Shown: positions 27,076 through 36,065 of the stretch, one piece after another
How the letters are laid out: each line of letters opens with the position of its first letter
Numbering within the stretch: position 1 is the stretch's first letter
NCBI RefSeq assembly: GCF_006716815.1
Contig: NZ_VFPS01000003.1
Span: 248,001 to 312,000, forward strand
Reading direction: 5' to 3'
Length of the DNA: 64,000 nucleotides
Source of the DNA: Microbacterium lacticum
Lineage (GTDB): Bacteria > Actinomycetota > Actinomycetes > Actinomycetales > Microbacteriaceae
Program-made: the position numbers and the translations under genes
The notes under the pieces: generated by a model
Databases searched by the model: none
Told to the model about the DNA's origin: nothing
Seen by the model: the letters and a program-made list of their open reading frames with translations, nothing else

Positions 27076-28046
27076 CTGTACTGACCTCGACCGTTGTTGA
27101 TTCGGTCGATGGGGGTTTTGCCTCCGATGCCGAGGTGGTGCCTGTCTAGGTTGTAGTGGTCGAGCCAGGTCGTCAACCCTGCTTTTCGGTCGTCGTTCGA
27201 GCTCCAGGGGCGGGCGTAGGCCCACTCGGTGGCGAGGGTGCGGTTGAGGCGTTCGACTTTCCCGTTGGTCCAGGGGCAGTGCGGTTTGATGAACCGCTGT
27301 CGGATGCCGTGCGCGTCGACCACGGCCTTGAACGCGGCCGAGTGGCGGTAAGCGAACGCGTTGTCGCTGATGACGCGTTCGACTGTGACGCCGAGGCGCG
27401 CGTAGAACGCGATCGCGCGGTCGAGGACGCCCGCCGCGGTGGTGCCTTTCTCGTCGTCGTGGATCTCCGCGTAAGCAACTCGGGAATGGTCGTCGATGAC
27501 GGTGTGCACGTAGTCGTAACCCAGGCCCCGCTTGCGCGCAGGACGTTGCCCGCGGCCATGCAGACGCCATCCGCCGCCGTCGGGGATACGGCCGAGTTTC
27601 TTCACATCAACGTGGATCAGGGACCCGGGATGATCATGCTCGTAACGCTGCGCGGATCGGCGGGTCGCGCGGATCACGGACCCCGTGACCGGGTCCAGCT
27701 CCCGCAGCAACGGCACGTGGTGGCGGCGCAACACCCTACCGACCGTTGAGGCCTGCAAGCCGAGCTTGTCAGCGATGAACACCGGCCCACGCCGAGTGAG
27801 GTGCCGCATGATCCGCACCCTCGCCTCCACGCACGCTTTGGTCTGGCGAGGGTGGGAGCGGGCGACGCTGGAACGATCGATCAGGCCCGCCGGGCCGCAC
27901 TCCCGGAACCTGCGCCACCACCGCCACGCGGTCGTGCGGGAGATCCCCATTTCCGCGGCAACATGCGCGACCGCACGCCCCGACTGGATGCGCTGAACCA
28001 TGATCAACCGGCCGGCCGGAGTCAGCCGGGCATTAGCGTGAGACAA
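27072..28046 (-). CDS. IS481-family transposase, copy 1
   Basis: This 324-residue DDE transposase starts with SHANARLTPAGR, has a helix-turn-helix (AHVAAEMGISRTTAWRWWRR, about residues 25-45) and an rve core with first Asp in LIHVDVKKLGRI, second in ERVISDNAFAYR and Glu in GKVERLNRTLATEW. I chose the TTG at 28046, which has GGAGG seven bases upstream; a TTG at 28091 would add 15 residues. The stop codon TAG (27072-27074) is not in the IS: the frame runs off the end and terminates in the duplicated target site. The transposase looks fully intact. Confidence 0.93.
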   Translation of the reverse strand: MSHANARLTPAGRLIMVQRIQSGRAVAHVAAEMGISRTTAWRWWRRFRECGPAGLIDRSSVARSHPRQTKACVEARVRIMRHLTRRGPVFIADKLGLQASTVGRVLRRHHVPLLRELDPVTGSVIRATRRSAQRYEHDHPGSLIHVDVKKLGRIPDGGGWRLHGRGQRPARKRGLGYDYVHTVIDDHSRVAYAEIHDDEKGTTAAGVLDRAIAFYARLGVTVERVISDNAFAYRHSAAFKAVVDAHGIRQRFIKPHCPWTNGKVERLNRTLATEWAYARPWSSNDDRKAGLTTWLDHYNLDRHHLGIGGKTPIDRINNGRGQYS

Positions 28047-28140
28047 GAGAGACCTCCGTGCGTTTGAGCTGAAGAACTTAGACAGCTCCAACTCGACCCC
28101 GGAGGTCTCTCCTACGTCAACAACGATCTGGGTCAGTACA
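27077..28140 (-). mobile_element. IS481-family insertion sequence, copy 1
   Basis: The element is 1064 bp with terminal inverted repeats TGTACTGACCTCGACCGTTG and TGTACTGACCCAGATCGTTG. It is flanked by a 6-base direct repeat TCTAAC (27071-27076 and 28141-28146). It is almost identical to the copy at 41596-42659 (the visible difference is one base, changing His to Tyr near the transposase C-terminus). TGT...ACA ends and a 6-base NCTARN target agree with what is known of IS481. Intact repeats and near-identity of the copies indicate recent transposition. Confidence 0.95.
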
Positions 28141-28241
28141 TCTAACCGCGGTCGGTGGTGCGAGCGGGTGCCGCTTCCGTGCCGGCCTGACCGGGCGGGG
28201 CGTTCGGTGGCGGCGACGTCGGAGGCGCCGGTTAGCCTGGA

Positions 28242-30269
28242 GTGGTGAGCGACTCGACCTTCTCCGATCCGTACGCGGACGTGCCGTGGGACGTCGACGA
28301 GCTTCTACCGCCCGATGAGTACGACGCTCCGCCGCCGCCTGAGTTCGACGGCTACGCCGGCGCCCTGGCGCGCGCCACGGCATCCGCCGGCCCCGCCGCG
28401 ACGGCATACGCCTCACCCACCCCTGCCGCGCCCCGCACACGCGAAGGGCGCGACCACACGGGCGATGATCCGCGCGCGGTGCTGAAGGAGGTCTTCGGCT
28501 ACGACGACTTCCGCGGTGACCAGGCCGAGATCGTCGCGCAGGTGGTCGGCGGCGGCGATGCCGTGGTGCTCATGCCGACCGGTGGCGGCAAGTCGATCAC
28601 CTACCAGGTGCCGGCACTCGTCCGCCCCGGCACGGGGCTGGTGATCAGCCCGCTCATCGCCCTCATGCACGACCAGGTCGACGCGCTCACCGCCAACGGC
28701 GTGGGCGCCGCCTACCTCAACTCGACGCAATCGGCCGCCGAGCGCGCGAGCGTCGAGCAGGCCTACCTCGCAGGTGAGCTCGACCTGCTCTACGTCGCGC
28801 CCGAGCGCCTCAGCGGCGCCGCCACGACCGCGCTCCTGCAGCGCGGGCAGCTCAGCGTCATCGCGATCGACGAAGCCCACTGCGTCAGCCAGTGGGGTCA
28901 CGACTTCCGTCCCGACTATCTCGCCCTCGGCGACCTCGCCGAGCGCTTCCCCGGCGTCCCGCGCATGGCGCTCACCGCCACGGCCACGCGTGCGACACAT
29001 CAGGAGATCACCGAGCGGCTCCACCTCGGCGCGGCGAAGCACTTCGTCACGAGCTTCGACCGGCCCAACATCCAGTACCGCATCGCGCCGAAGGTCGACC
29101 CGCGCCGCCAGCTGCTGGACTTCATCCGGTCGCAACCCGAGGGGGCGGCGGGCATCGTCTACGCGCTCAGCCGCAAGTCGGTCGAGCAGACCGCCGAGTT
29201 CCTGCGCACGCAGGGCATCGACGCGCTGCCGTACCACGCCGGGTTGGATGCCGTGGTCCGCGCCCACCACCAGGGACGCTTCCTGCGCGAGGACGGCGTC
29301 GTCATGGTCGCGACGGTCGCGTTCGGCATGGGCATCGACAAGCCCGACGTCCGCTTCGTCGCGCACATCGACCTGCCGAAATCCGTCGAGGGCTACTACC
29401 AGGAGACCGGTCGCGCCGGCCGCGACGGCGAGCCCGCCGTCGCATGGATGGCGTATGGGCTCGGTGATGTCGTGCAGCAGCGCCGCCTCATCGACCAGTC
29501 CCCGGGTGACCGCACCTACAAGCTGCGGCTCGGCCAGCACCTCGATGCGATGCTCGCCCTCTGCGAGACGGTCTCGTGTCGCCGCCAGAACCTGCTCGCG
29601 TACTTCGGCCAGGCATCCGAACCGTGCGGCAACTGCGACACCTGTCTGCAGCCCGCCGACACGTGGGATGGTCTCGTCCCCGCGCAGAAGCTGCTGTCGA
29701 CGATCGTGCGCCTGCAGCGCGAGCGCAACCAGGCGTTCGGTGCAGGGCACCTCGTCGACATCCTGCGAGGTGCGTCGACCGAGCGGATCCGTCAGCAGGG
29801 ACACGACAAGCTCGCCACCTACGGACTCGGCGCCGACCTCACCGATCAGGACTGGCGCAGCGTCATCCGGCAGCTGCTCGCCCGCGGCATCATCGTGGCG
29901 CGCGGCGAATACGGCGTGCTCGCTATCGGCGACGAGGGTGCCGCCGTGCTCCGTGGCGAGGCGGCGGTGCCGCTGCGCCGCGACGTGCTCGGCCGCGGTG
30001 GCGGCGGGTCTCGCGCGCGCAAGGCGGCGGCGACCGAGTCCGTCGCTGAGGGCGATCGCGACCTGTTCGAGGCCCTGCGCGCGTGGCGCGCGGCGGTTGC
30101 GAAGGAGCAGGGGGTTCCCGCGTACATCGTGTTCGGGGATGCCACGCTCCGCGCCCTCGCCGATCAGCGCCCGGCCTCGGTTGCAGCGCTCGAAGGCATC
30201 ACCGGCATCGGCGCGAAGAAGCGCGAAGCCTACGGTGAGGCCGTCCTCGCGGTCATCGCCGGGGCGTGA
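28242..30269 (+). CDS. recQ: ATP-dependent DNA helicase RecQ
   Basis: This 675-residue helicase unwinds DNA 3'-5' in recombination repair. After a Pro-rich leader (1-75), motif 0 is [14 protein letters not shown], Walker [13 protein letters not shown], motif [17 protein letters not shown], motif III ALTATAT and motif [14 protein letters not shown]. The RecQ zinc cluster is [12 protein letters not shown] followed by CGNCDTC (about 460-490), then the winged helix (RQC) and a C-terminal HRDC domain (about 600-675, [17 protein letters not shown]). A GTG pair at 28242/28245 gives the start. It is separated from the preceding helicase gene by the IS481 copy. Confidence 0.95.
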   Translation: MVSDSTFSDPYADVPWDVDELLPPDEYDAPPPPEFDGYAGALARATASAGPAATAYASPTPAAPRTREGRDHTGDDPRAVLKEVFGYDDFRGDQAEIVAQVVGGGDAVVLMPTGGGKSITYQVPALVRPGTGLVISPLIALMHDQVDALTANGVGAAYLNSTQSAAERASVEQAYLAGELDLLYVAPERLSGAATTALLQRGQLSVIAIDEAHCVSQWGHDFRPDYLALGDLAERFPGVPRMALTATATRATHQEITERLHLGAAKHFVTSFDRPNIQYRIAPKVDPRRQLLDFIRSQPEGAAGIVYALSRKSVEQTAEFLRTQGIDALPYHAGLDAVVRAHHQGRFLREDGVVMVATVAFGMGIDKPDVRFVAHIDLPKSVEGYYQETGRAGRDGEPAVAWMAYGLGDVVQQRRLIDQSPGDRTYKLRLGQHLDAMLALCETVSCRRQNLLAYFGQASEPCGNCDTCLQPADTWDGLVPAQKLLSTIVRLQRERNQAFGAGHLVDILRGASTERIRQQGHDKLATYGLGADLTDQDWRSVIRQLLARGIIVARGEYGVLAIGDEGAAVLRGEAAVPLRRDVLGRGGGGSRARKAAATESVAEGDRDLFEALRAWRAAVAKEQGVPAYIVFGDATLRALADQRPASVAALEGITGIGAKKREAYGEAVLAVIAGA

Positions 30270-30483
30270 GGCCGGGGCATCCGCACGCCCTCATCGCGGT
30301 CATCCCCGCGGTGCCGGGTCGCCCTCCGCTACGTTCGCGTCACGGGTGCTCTACCTCGCTTCGGGGCCCCAGGCAACCCCTTTGACGCGTGGTTCCTGGG
30401 AGCGTTTGCTGTCTCTCGCGGGGCCGACGTTGTAGAGGCCCTGCCAGAAGGACATCGAGCAACATCATGAGATCGGAGCGGTC

Positions 30484-31650
30484 ATGAAAGCAGTGGTGTA
30501 CGAGGGGCCCCGTCAGGTCAGCACGAAGGACGTCCCGGACGCGAAGATCGAGCGGCCCACGGATGTGCTGGTCAGGATAACGACGACGAACATCTGCGGC
30601 TCGGACCTCCACATGTACGAGGGGCGTACCTCCTTCGAGGTGGGCCGGACGCTCGGTCACGAGAACATGGGAGAGGTCGTCGAGGTCGGCAGCGGCGTGG
30701 AGAAGGTCAAGGTCGGCGATCGGGTTGTGCTGCCGTTCAACATCTCGTGCGGATTCTGTAAGAACTGCGAACGCGGCCTGACCAACTACTGTCTCACCAC
30801 GCAACCCGAACCATCACTCGCCGGTGCAGCGTATGGGTTCGCCGACATGGGTCCCTACGGCGGTGGCCAAGCGGAACTGCTGCGCGTCCCTTTCGGTGAC
30901 CACAACGCGCTGCGCCTGGGAGAGGATGCCGAGGAGAGGGAGAACGACTACGTCATGCTCTCCGACATCTTCCCCACCGGCTACCACGCCACAGAGATGG
31001 CCGGCGTGATCCCCGGAGACAGCGTCGTGATCGCCGGGGCGGGTCCGGTCGGGCTGATGGCCGCCCTGTCCGCGACGATCAAGGGCGCCGCGAAAGTGAT
31101 GGTGGTCGATCGCCACCCGGACCGGCTCGCGCTGGCCGAGCAGATCGGCGCGATCGCCATCGATGACTCCAAGGTCGACCCCGTGCAAGCCGTTCTCGAC
31201 GAAACGATGGGGCTCGGAGCTGACCGCGGCTGCGAATGCGTGGGCTACCAGGCCCACGATCCCCAAGGCAACGAGGACCCGGCCATCACCCTGAACATGC
31301 TGATCAACTCGGTCCGCTTCACCGGAGGCATCGGCACCGTCGGCATGTTCGTCCCCCAGGATCCTGGAGGTAAGGACGATCTCGCCAAGCAGGGAAAGGT
31401 GGTCATCGACTTCGGCACGCATTGGTTCAAGGGCCAGACCATGGGAAGTGGTCAGTGCCCGGTCAAGCGGTACAACCGCCAGCTGCGGGACTTGATCGCG
31501 GCCGGCAAGGCGACCCCTTCGTGGATCGTCTCCCACGAGATATCGCTGGACCAGGCCGCCGATGCCTACAAGAACTTCGACGCCCGGTCAAAGGGGTGGA
31601 CCAAGGTCCTCATCAAGCCCGGCATGTCGACCGAGAAGAAGGTGAGCTGA
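30484..31650 (+). CDS. fdhA: Glutathione-independent formaldehyde dehydrogenase-like zinc enzyme
   Basis: This 388-residue medium-chain dehydrogenase oxidises formaldehyde or another aldehyde using NAD. Catalytic zinc ligands are in NICGSDLHMYEGR (Cys 38) and LGHENMG (His, Glu); the structural zinc cluster is CGFCKNCERGLTNYC (about 92-106). The nucleotide-binding loop is VVIAGAGPVGLMAA near 182, followed by VVDRHPDRL. The length and the insertion PEPSLAGAAYGFADMGPYGG match the PFDH group. It is followed one base later by a DJ-1/PfpI gene and then a small monooxygenase-fold gene, together a likely stress operon. The start follows ATCGGAGCGGTC. Confidence 0.9.
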   Translation: MKAVVYEGPRQVSTKDVPDAKIERPTDVLVRITTTNICGSDLHMYEGRTSFEVGRTLGHENMGEVVEVGSGVEKVKVGDRVVLPFNISCGFCKNCERGLTNYCLTTQPEPSLAGAAYGFADMGPYGGGQAELLRVPFGDHNALRLGEDAEERENDYVMLSDIFPTGYHATEMAGVIPGDSVVIAGAGPVGLMAALSATIKGAAKVMVVDRHPDRLALAEQIGAIAIDDSKVDPVQAVLDETMGLGADRGCECVGYQAHDPQGNEDPAITLNMLINSVRFTGGIGTVGMFVPQDPGGKDDLAKQGKVVIDFGTHWFKGQTMGSGQCPVKRYNRQLRDLIAAGKATPSWIVSHEISLDQAADAYKNFDARSKGWTKVLIKPGMSTEKKVS

Positions 31651-31651
31651 T

Positions 31652-32221
31652 ATGGCCGAGACGCTGCAGGGCAGGAGAGTCGCCATCCTCGCCACCGACG
31701 GGGTCGAGCGAGTCGAGCTCGAGAAGCCCCGCGAGGCACTGGAGCAGGCTGGTGCACAGACCGAGGTTCTGTCGATCCATGGCGGTGAGATTCAGGCCCG
31801 GGAGAACGATCTGGATGCAGCAGGCACGTTCACCGTTGACGGGTTGGTCGCGGACGCCTCGGCGACCGACTATGACGCTCTGCTTCTCCCGGGCGGAACG
31901 GTGAACCCCGACCAACTTCGGGTTGACCCCGACGCCGTCTCGTTCGTCCGCCAGTTCGTCGAAAGCGGCAAGCCCGTGGCGGCGATCTGCCACGGACCGT
32001 GGACATTGATCGAGGCCGGCGTGGTGGAAGGTCGCACCTTGACGTCCTTCCCGAGCATCCGCACGGACCTGCGCAACGCCGGCGCGGACGTCGTCGACCA
32101 GGATGTCGTGGTGGACGGGAACCTGATCACCAGTCGTTCGCCCGACGACCTGCCTGTGTTCTGCAGTACGATCGTGTCCAGATTCGCAAGCAACTCGACC
32201 GAGGAAGAGGTGACGTCATGA
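31652..32221 (+). CDS. DJ-1/PfpI family protein (general stress protein 18-like)
   Basis: This 189-residue protein has the PfpI fold: AILATDGVERVELEKPREAL at the start, the acidic residue before the nucleophile at LLLPGG, and the nucleophile elbow AAICHGPW with Cys about residue 113 followed by His. The insertion TLTSFPSIRTDLRNAGADVV is typical of YhbO/GSP18 proteins. Members act as deglycases or chaperones under oxidative and carbonyl stress, which suits its position directly after a formaldehyde dehydrogenase. It overlaps the next gene by four bases (ATGA). Confidence 0.9.
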   Translation: MAETLQGRRVAILATDGVERVELEKPREALEQAGAQTEVLSIHGGEIQARENDLDAAGTFTVDGLVADASATDYDALLLPGGTVNPDQLRVDPDAVSFVRQFVESGKPVAAICHGPWTLIEAGVVEGRTLTSFPSIRTDLRNAGADVVDQDVVVDGNLITSRSPDDLPVFCSTIVSRFASNSTEEEVTS

Positions 32222-32520
32222 GCGTGACGAAGGGACTGCTGGTGCGGGTGGAGGCTCTGCCCGGCAAGGAGGACGAGGTCCAGGAATTCCTCAACGTCGG
32301 GCGCGGGCTCGTCGAGGAAGAACCGGCCACCACGGCGTGGTTCGCGATCCGTCTCGGCCCGTCCTCATTCGGGATTTTCGACGTGTTCCCCGATGACGCC
32401 GGCCGCGACGCGCACCTGTCGGGAGCAGTTGCTGCCGCTCTCGGTGAGCAGACCGGCAAGCTGTTCTCCGCGCCCACGATCGAGAAGCTGGACGTCCTGG
32501 CCTCCAAGCTCCCCGCCTGA
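32218..32520 (+). CDS. ABM-fold (antibiotic biosynthesis monooxygenase-like) small protein
   Basis: This 100-residue protein has the ferredoxin-like alpha/beta layout of ABM-domain proteins: GLLVRVEALPGKEDEVQEFL at the start, then ATTAWFAIRLGPSSFGIFD as the central strands and AHLSGAVAAAL as a helix. Similar proteins act as monomeric oxygenases or simply bind quinone-like ligands; no catalytic residue can be assigned. The ATG overlaps the PfpI stop. A long hairpin follows. Confidence 0.8.
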   Translation: MSVTKGLLVRVEALPGKEDEVQEFLNVGRGLVEEEPATTAWFAIRLGPSSFGIFDVFPDDAGRDAHLSGAVAAALGEQTGKLFSAPTIEKLDVLASKLPA

Positions 32521-32539
32521 GACCACGATCTCGTCGAGC

Positions 32540-32594
32540 ATCACCGGTACCTCACCTTTGTTGGCGTCGTCAACGCGGGTGGGGTACCGGTGAT
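32540..32594. terminator. Inverted repeat between convergent genes
   Basis: Arms ATCACCGGTACCTCACC (32540-32556) and GGTGGGGTACCGGTGAT (32578-32594) pair over 17 bases with one mismatch; the 21-base loop contains its own small GTTG/CAAC stem. It lies between the converging ends of the stress operon and the UvrA-like gene and probably terminates both. Confidence 0.6.
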
Positions 32595-32627
32595 TGCGTT
32601 CACCTGCGTGATGGTCAGGTCATGCCG

Positions 32628-35186
32628 TCACGATGAGGAGCCGCCTGTGGCTGCCTGCAATGCGTCGGCGAGGTATCGCGCGGAAGCGCCGACGCCCTCG
32701 TTGGCGACGTGCGCGGGCGTGCCGGCTGCAACCACGGTCCCGCCGGCGTCGCCCGCGCCGGGTCCCAGATCGATCACGTGGTCGGCCACCGCGATGACAC
32801 GCATGTCCAGCTCCGCGGCGACGACCGTGTTGCCGGCATCGACGAGCGTCTGCAGATGCGCGACCAGACGATCCGTGTCGGCGCAGTGGAGGCCCGACGT
32901 CGGCTCGTCCAAGACGTACAGCGTGTCTCCGCGCTGGGCACTCTGCAACTCGGTCGCGAGCTTGACGCGTTGCGCCTCACCTCCGGAGAGTTCGGTCGCC
33001 GGTTGACCCAGCCGGAGGTAATCGAGTCCGACATCCGACAAAGCGGTCAGCGATCGGGTGATCTCCTCATCGCCCGCGAAGAAGAGGTTCGCTTCCTCGA
33101 CGCTCATCGACAGTACGTCTGCGATGGTGCGTCCCCTCCACGTGATCTCGAGCGTCGAGGCCTTGTATCGCGTGCCATGACAGTCGGGGCATTCGGTGTA
33201 CACGGAAGGCAGGAAGAGGAGCTCGACCATCACCCATCCCTCCCCCTCGCAGGTCGGGCAGCGGCCGCCGGCGACATTGAAGGAGAACCGGCCAGGCTTG
33301 TACCCGCGCGAACGAGCTTCCGGGGTATCTGCAAATCGACGGCGGACATGGTCGAACAGCCCGGTATAGGTGGCGACGTTGGACCGCGGCGTCCGGCCGA
33401 TGGGCCGCTGGTCGATGACGATCAGCCGGCGTACGTCGGTGACGGGCCCGGCAATGCGTCCATCAAGACGTTCAGGGGCATCCGCGAGGAGTGACTCGTC
33501 GCTGACCGGCTCGTCATCGGCCGGGACGGCTCGGCCGAGGCGATCGCCGAGCAGCGACGGAAGCGCTTGACTGACCAGACTCGACTTGCCGGACCCGGAC
33601 ACGCCCGTGACCGCGGTGAAGACACCCAAGGGGATATCCACCGTGACGTCGTGCAGGTTGTTCCGCGTCACGTTCTCCAGGCGTAGCCAACTGCGTGCCT
33701 CACGGGGTGTGCGAAGAGGGAGGCCGCGTCCGCCGAAGAGGTATCCGCGTGTCACCGACTCCTCGACCTCGACGAGCCCGTCGGGCGGGCCGCTGTAGAG
33801 CACTCGGCCGCCGTGTTCGCCCGCCCCGGGGCCGATGTCGACGAGCCAGTCCGCGTGCCGCATCACAGCCACGGAGTGTTCGACGATGAACAGGCTGTTC
33901 CCTCGCTCCTTGAGCCCGTCCAGGATCCCGAGGAGCGCTGCCACGTCCTGCGGGTGCAGGCCCGCCGACGGTTCGTCGAGGACGTAGACCACCCCGAAAA
34001 GATCAGAGCTGAGTTGCGTCGCCAGCCGGAGCCGCTGGAGCTCGCCGCCCGACAGCGTCGGCGTCGTCCGGCTCAACGACAGGTAGCCCAGCCCCAGATC
34101 CACCAGTGGACGAAGCCGCTGCAGCACGCCCGAGGCGAGCTGGACCGCCGCGGCACGCTTCTCTGGAGAAGCGGCCTCGTGCTCCTCGTCGCGAGTTACG
34201 ACTCCCGAGAGGATCGTGGCAAGTTCCCGAAGCGGCAGTTGGGACAGCTCGGCGATGTCCCGCCCTTCGAACGTGACGGACAGCGCCTCGGGCTTCAGCC
34301 GCTTGCCATTGCAGGCCGGGCAGACGGTGGCGGTGAGGAACTGCGCGACGCGGCGCTTCATCGATGCGCTCTTCGTGTTCGCGAATGTGTCCAGAATGTA
34401 CCGACGAGCCCCGACGAACGTCCCCGAGTAGCTCGGCTCGACTCCTGCTTTGATCGCAGCTTTGGACTCAGAGAGGGTGAGCCGGGAGTGGACCGGAACG
34501 AAGGGGGTCTCATCGGTGTACAGGATCCAGTCCCGGTCCTTCTTGGGCAGGTCCCGCCACGGCACATCGACGTCGTAACCGAGAGCAACCAGCACGTCGC
34601 GCAGCTGGTGGCCGTGCCACGCGGTCGGCCAGGAAGCGATGGCGCGTTCGCGGATGGTGAGCGATGGGTCCGGCACCATCTGCTGCTCGTTCACCGTGTA
34701 CACGCGCCCGATGCCGTGGCATTCCGGGCAGGCCCCTTCGACGGTGTTCGCGGAGAAGTCCTCCGCATACAACATCGGCTGCCCGTCCGGGTAGTCCCCG
34801 GCTCTGGAGTACAGCATCCGTATCAAGCTCGACAACGTGGTGATGCTGCCCACGGTCGATCGGGCGTTGCCACCACCGCGCTGCTGCTGCAGCGCGACCG
34901 CAGGCGGCATCCCCGTGATCGAGTCGACATCGGGCACTCCCGCCTGATCGATCAGACGGCGGGCGTACGGTGCCACCGATTCGAGATAGCGTCGCTGGGA
35001 CTCGGCATACAGCGTCCCGAACGCCAGCGAGGACTTTCCCGAGCCGGACACTCCGGTGAACACGACCGTCGCATCGCGCGGCACCGCGAGGTCGACATCC
35101 TGCAGATTGTGTTCGCGGGCGCCGAGAACGCGAACGTCGGGCTGCACGGAGAGCGTCGGAGACACGATCGCAGAGGGTTCAGCCAT
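32628..35186 (-). CDS. UvrA-like ABC ATPase (UvrA2/drug-resistance class)
   Basis: This 852-residue protein is a UvrA paralogue, about 100 residues shorter than housekeeping UvrA (about 950). Each half has a Walker A GVSGSGKSS (near residues 43 and 545), the signatures TLSGGELQRLRLA and ELSGGEAQRVKLA, and Walker B blocks YVLDEPSAGLHP and YVLDEPTSGLH. Zinc-type Cys pairs remain (CPECHG, CPACNG, CPTCEG, CPDCHG). The shortness agrees with loss of the UvrB-binding region, as in UvrA2/DrrC-like proteins that recognise intercalators or DNA adducts and aid drug tolerance. The DNA adjacent to the ATG (TAACAT seven bases upstream) would suit a leaderless transcript. It faces the stress operon convergently. 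Confidence 0.88.
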   Translation of the reverse strand: MAEPSAIVSPTLSVQPDVRVLGAREHNLQDVDLAVPRDATVVFTGVSGSGKSSLAFGTLYAESQRRYLESVAPYARRLIDQAGVPDVDSITGMPPAVALQQQRGGGNARSTVGSITTLSSLIRMLYSRAGDYPDGQPMLYAEDFSANTVEGACPECHGIGRVYTVNEQQMVPDPSLTIRERAIASWPTAWHGHQLRDVLVALGYDVDVPWRDLPKKDRDWILYTDETPFVPVHSRLTLSESKAAIKAGVEPSYSGTFVGARRYILDTFANTKSASMKRRVAQFLTATVCPACNGKRLKPEALSVTFEGRDIAELSQLPLRELATILSGVVTRDEEHEAASPEKRAAAVQLASGVLQRLRPLVDLGLGYLSLSRTTPTLSGGELQRLRLATQLSSDLFGVVYVLDEPSAGLHPQDVAALLGILDGLKERGNSLFIVEHSVAVMRHADWLVDIGPGAGEHGGRVLYSGPPDGLVEVEESVTRGYLFGGRGLPLRTPREARSWLRLENVTRNNLHDVTVDIPLGVFTAVTGVSGSGKSSLVSQALPSLLGDRLGRAVPADDEPVSDESLLADAPERLDGRIAGPVTDVRRLIVIDQRPIGRTPRSNVATYTGLFDHVRRRFADTPEARSRGYKPGRFSFNVAGGRCPTCEGEGWVMVELLFLPSVYTECPDCHGTRYKASTLEITWRGRTIADVLSMSVEEANLFFAGDEEITRSLTALSDVGLDYLRLGQPATELSGGEAQRVKLATELQSAQRGDTLYVLDEPTSGLHCADTDRLVAHLQTLVDAGNTVVAAELDMRVIAVADHVIDLGPGAGDAGGTVVAAGTPAHVANEGVGASARYLADALQAATGGSSS

Positions 35187-35381
35187 GGTCGAATGTTAGC
35201 CGAGGATAGAACGGTCGGGCGGGCTGCGCCCTGCTTCCCTGCGCACCCGACTGCACCTCGGGGATCGCATCGGTCAGGATGGTCGAGGCGGCTACCGAGA
35301 AGCCCGTCCGTCGTGCGCAGCCCTGAAGGAGAAGACGTGCAAAGAGGGGGGTGATCGCATCGCGGCACCGAGCTCCGCCAG

Positions 35382-35861
35382 ATGCTGCAGCGCGTGCATC
35401 GACGGCCGATCCTCGCGCTGGTCCTCACCTGCAACGGTCTTCTGCTCGGCGTCCAGCTATGGATCTTCGCGTGGGCGCCCGTGTCCGGACACGGGCTGGA
35501 CGTCGCACTCGGCTATCTCCTGCTGCCCTTGATCATGGTCGTCGTCGGCCGCGTCATCCACCGCGAGCACCTCCCAAGGCTGCGGGTCGCAGCAGTCGCG
35601 GCCGCCGCGATCGGTGTCATCCTAGTGAGCGCCGCCGCCCTCCTGCTGTATCTCCGCGCCAGCGAACTCCTGCCTTTCGGGCTTTTCGGACTCCTCACCT
35701 ATGTCGAACCCGTGCTCCTCGCAGTGGTCTCGATCACCATCCTCGGCGAATCGCTCACGCCCGTCGACCTCCTCACATACGGGCCGATCGCTGTCGCGCT
35801 CTGCCTGCTCGGCATCGAGAACGCCACCGCACGGCGCTTCCCGGTCGCGCCCCCGGGCTGA
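35382..35861 (+). pseudogene. RarD/EamA-family permease remnant
   Basis: The 159-residue frame keeps scattered parts of a RarD-like drug/metabolite exporter (normally about 300 residues, ten helices). GVQLWIFAWAP and LDVALGYLLLPLIMVVVGRV match the middle helices, and LPFGLFGLLTYVEPVLL with ILGESLT matches the last pair. The first three helices are missing (homology begins near 35361 with an in-frame TGA just before it), and about 60 residues between AAIGV and LVSAAALL are also missing in frame. A residual four-to-five-helix protein could be made, but function is doubtful. Confidence 0.65.
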
Positions 35862-35953
35862 GGGCAATCCACGTCGTGGCTGCATCCGCCCGCGACACTG
35901 ATGGTGACACTGGGTCTCACTCCGAATGGGTGTGGGTGTCATACAACGCAGCT

Positions 35954-35969
35954 TGCACACACGTGTGCA
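35954..35969. promoter_or_regulatory. Perfect palindrome, candidate operator of the acyl-CoA dehydrogenase gene
   Basis: TGCACAC-AC-GTGTGCA is a 7+7 base perfect inverted repeat in a locally AT-richer stretch, about 97 bases before the start at 36066. Its size and position suit a TetR- or GntR-type operator, both common regulators of fatty-acid genes, but no regulator gene is adjacent. Purely a structural call. Confidence 0.4.
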
Positions 35970-36065
35970 GTTGTTTGTAGGTCATGAGCAGGTCAATTGC
36001 GGCGGGGTTGTGGTCGACCTACCGTCGGGAGTGATCTCCTCTGCCCACCTGTGAAAGGTACGCCG

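Noticed and set aside
28413-29804. A 463-residue minus-strand frame opposite recQ
   Set aside because: No motifs and an Arg/Val/Gly-rich composition; recQ on the plus strand carries every helicase motif.
30421-30440. A further copy of the palindromic repeat (GCCGACGTTGTAG)
   Set aside because: It matches only the GACGTTG core, lacks the TCTCC flank, and has no partner end nearby.
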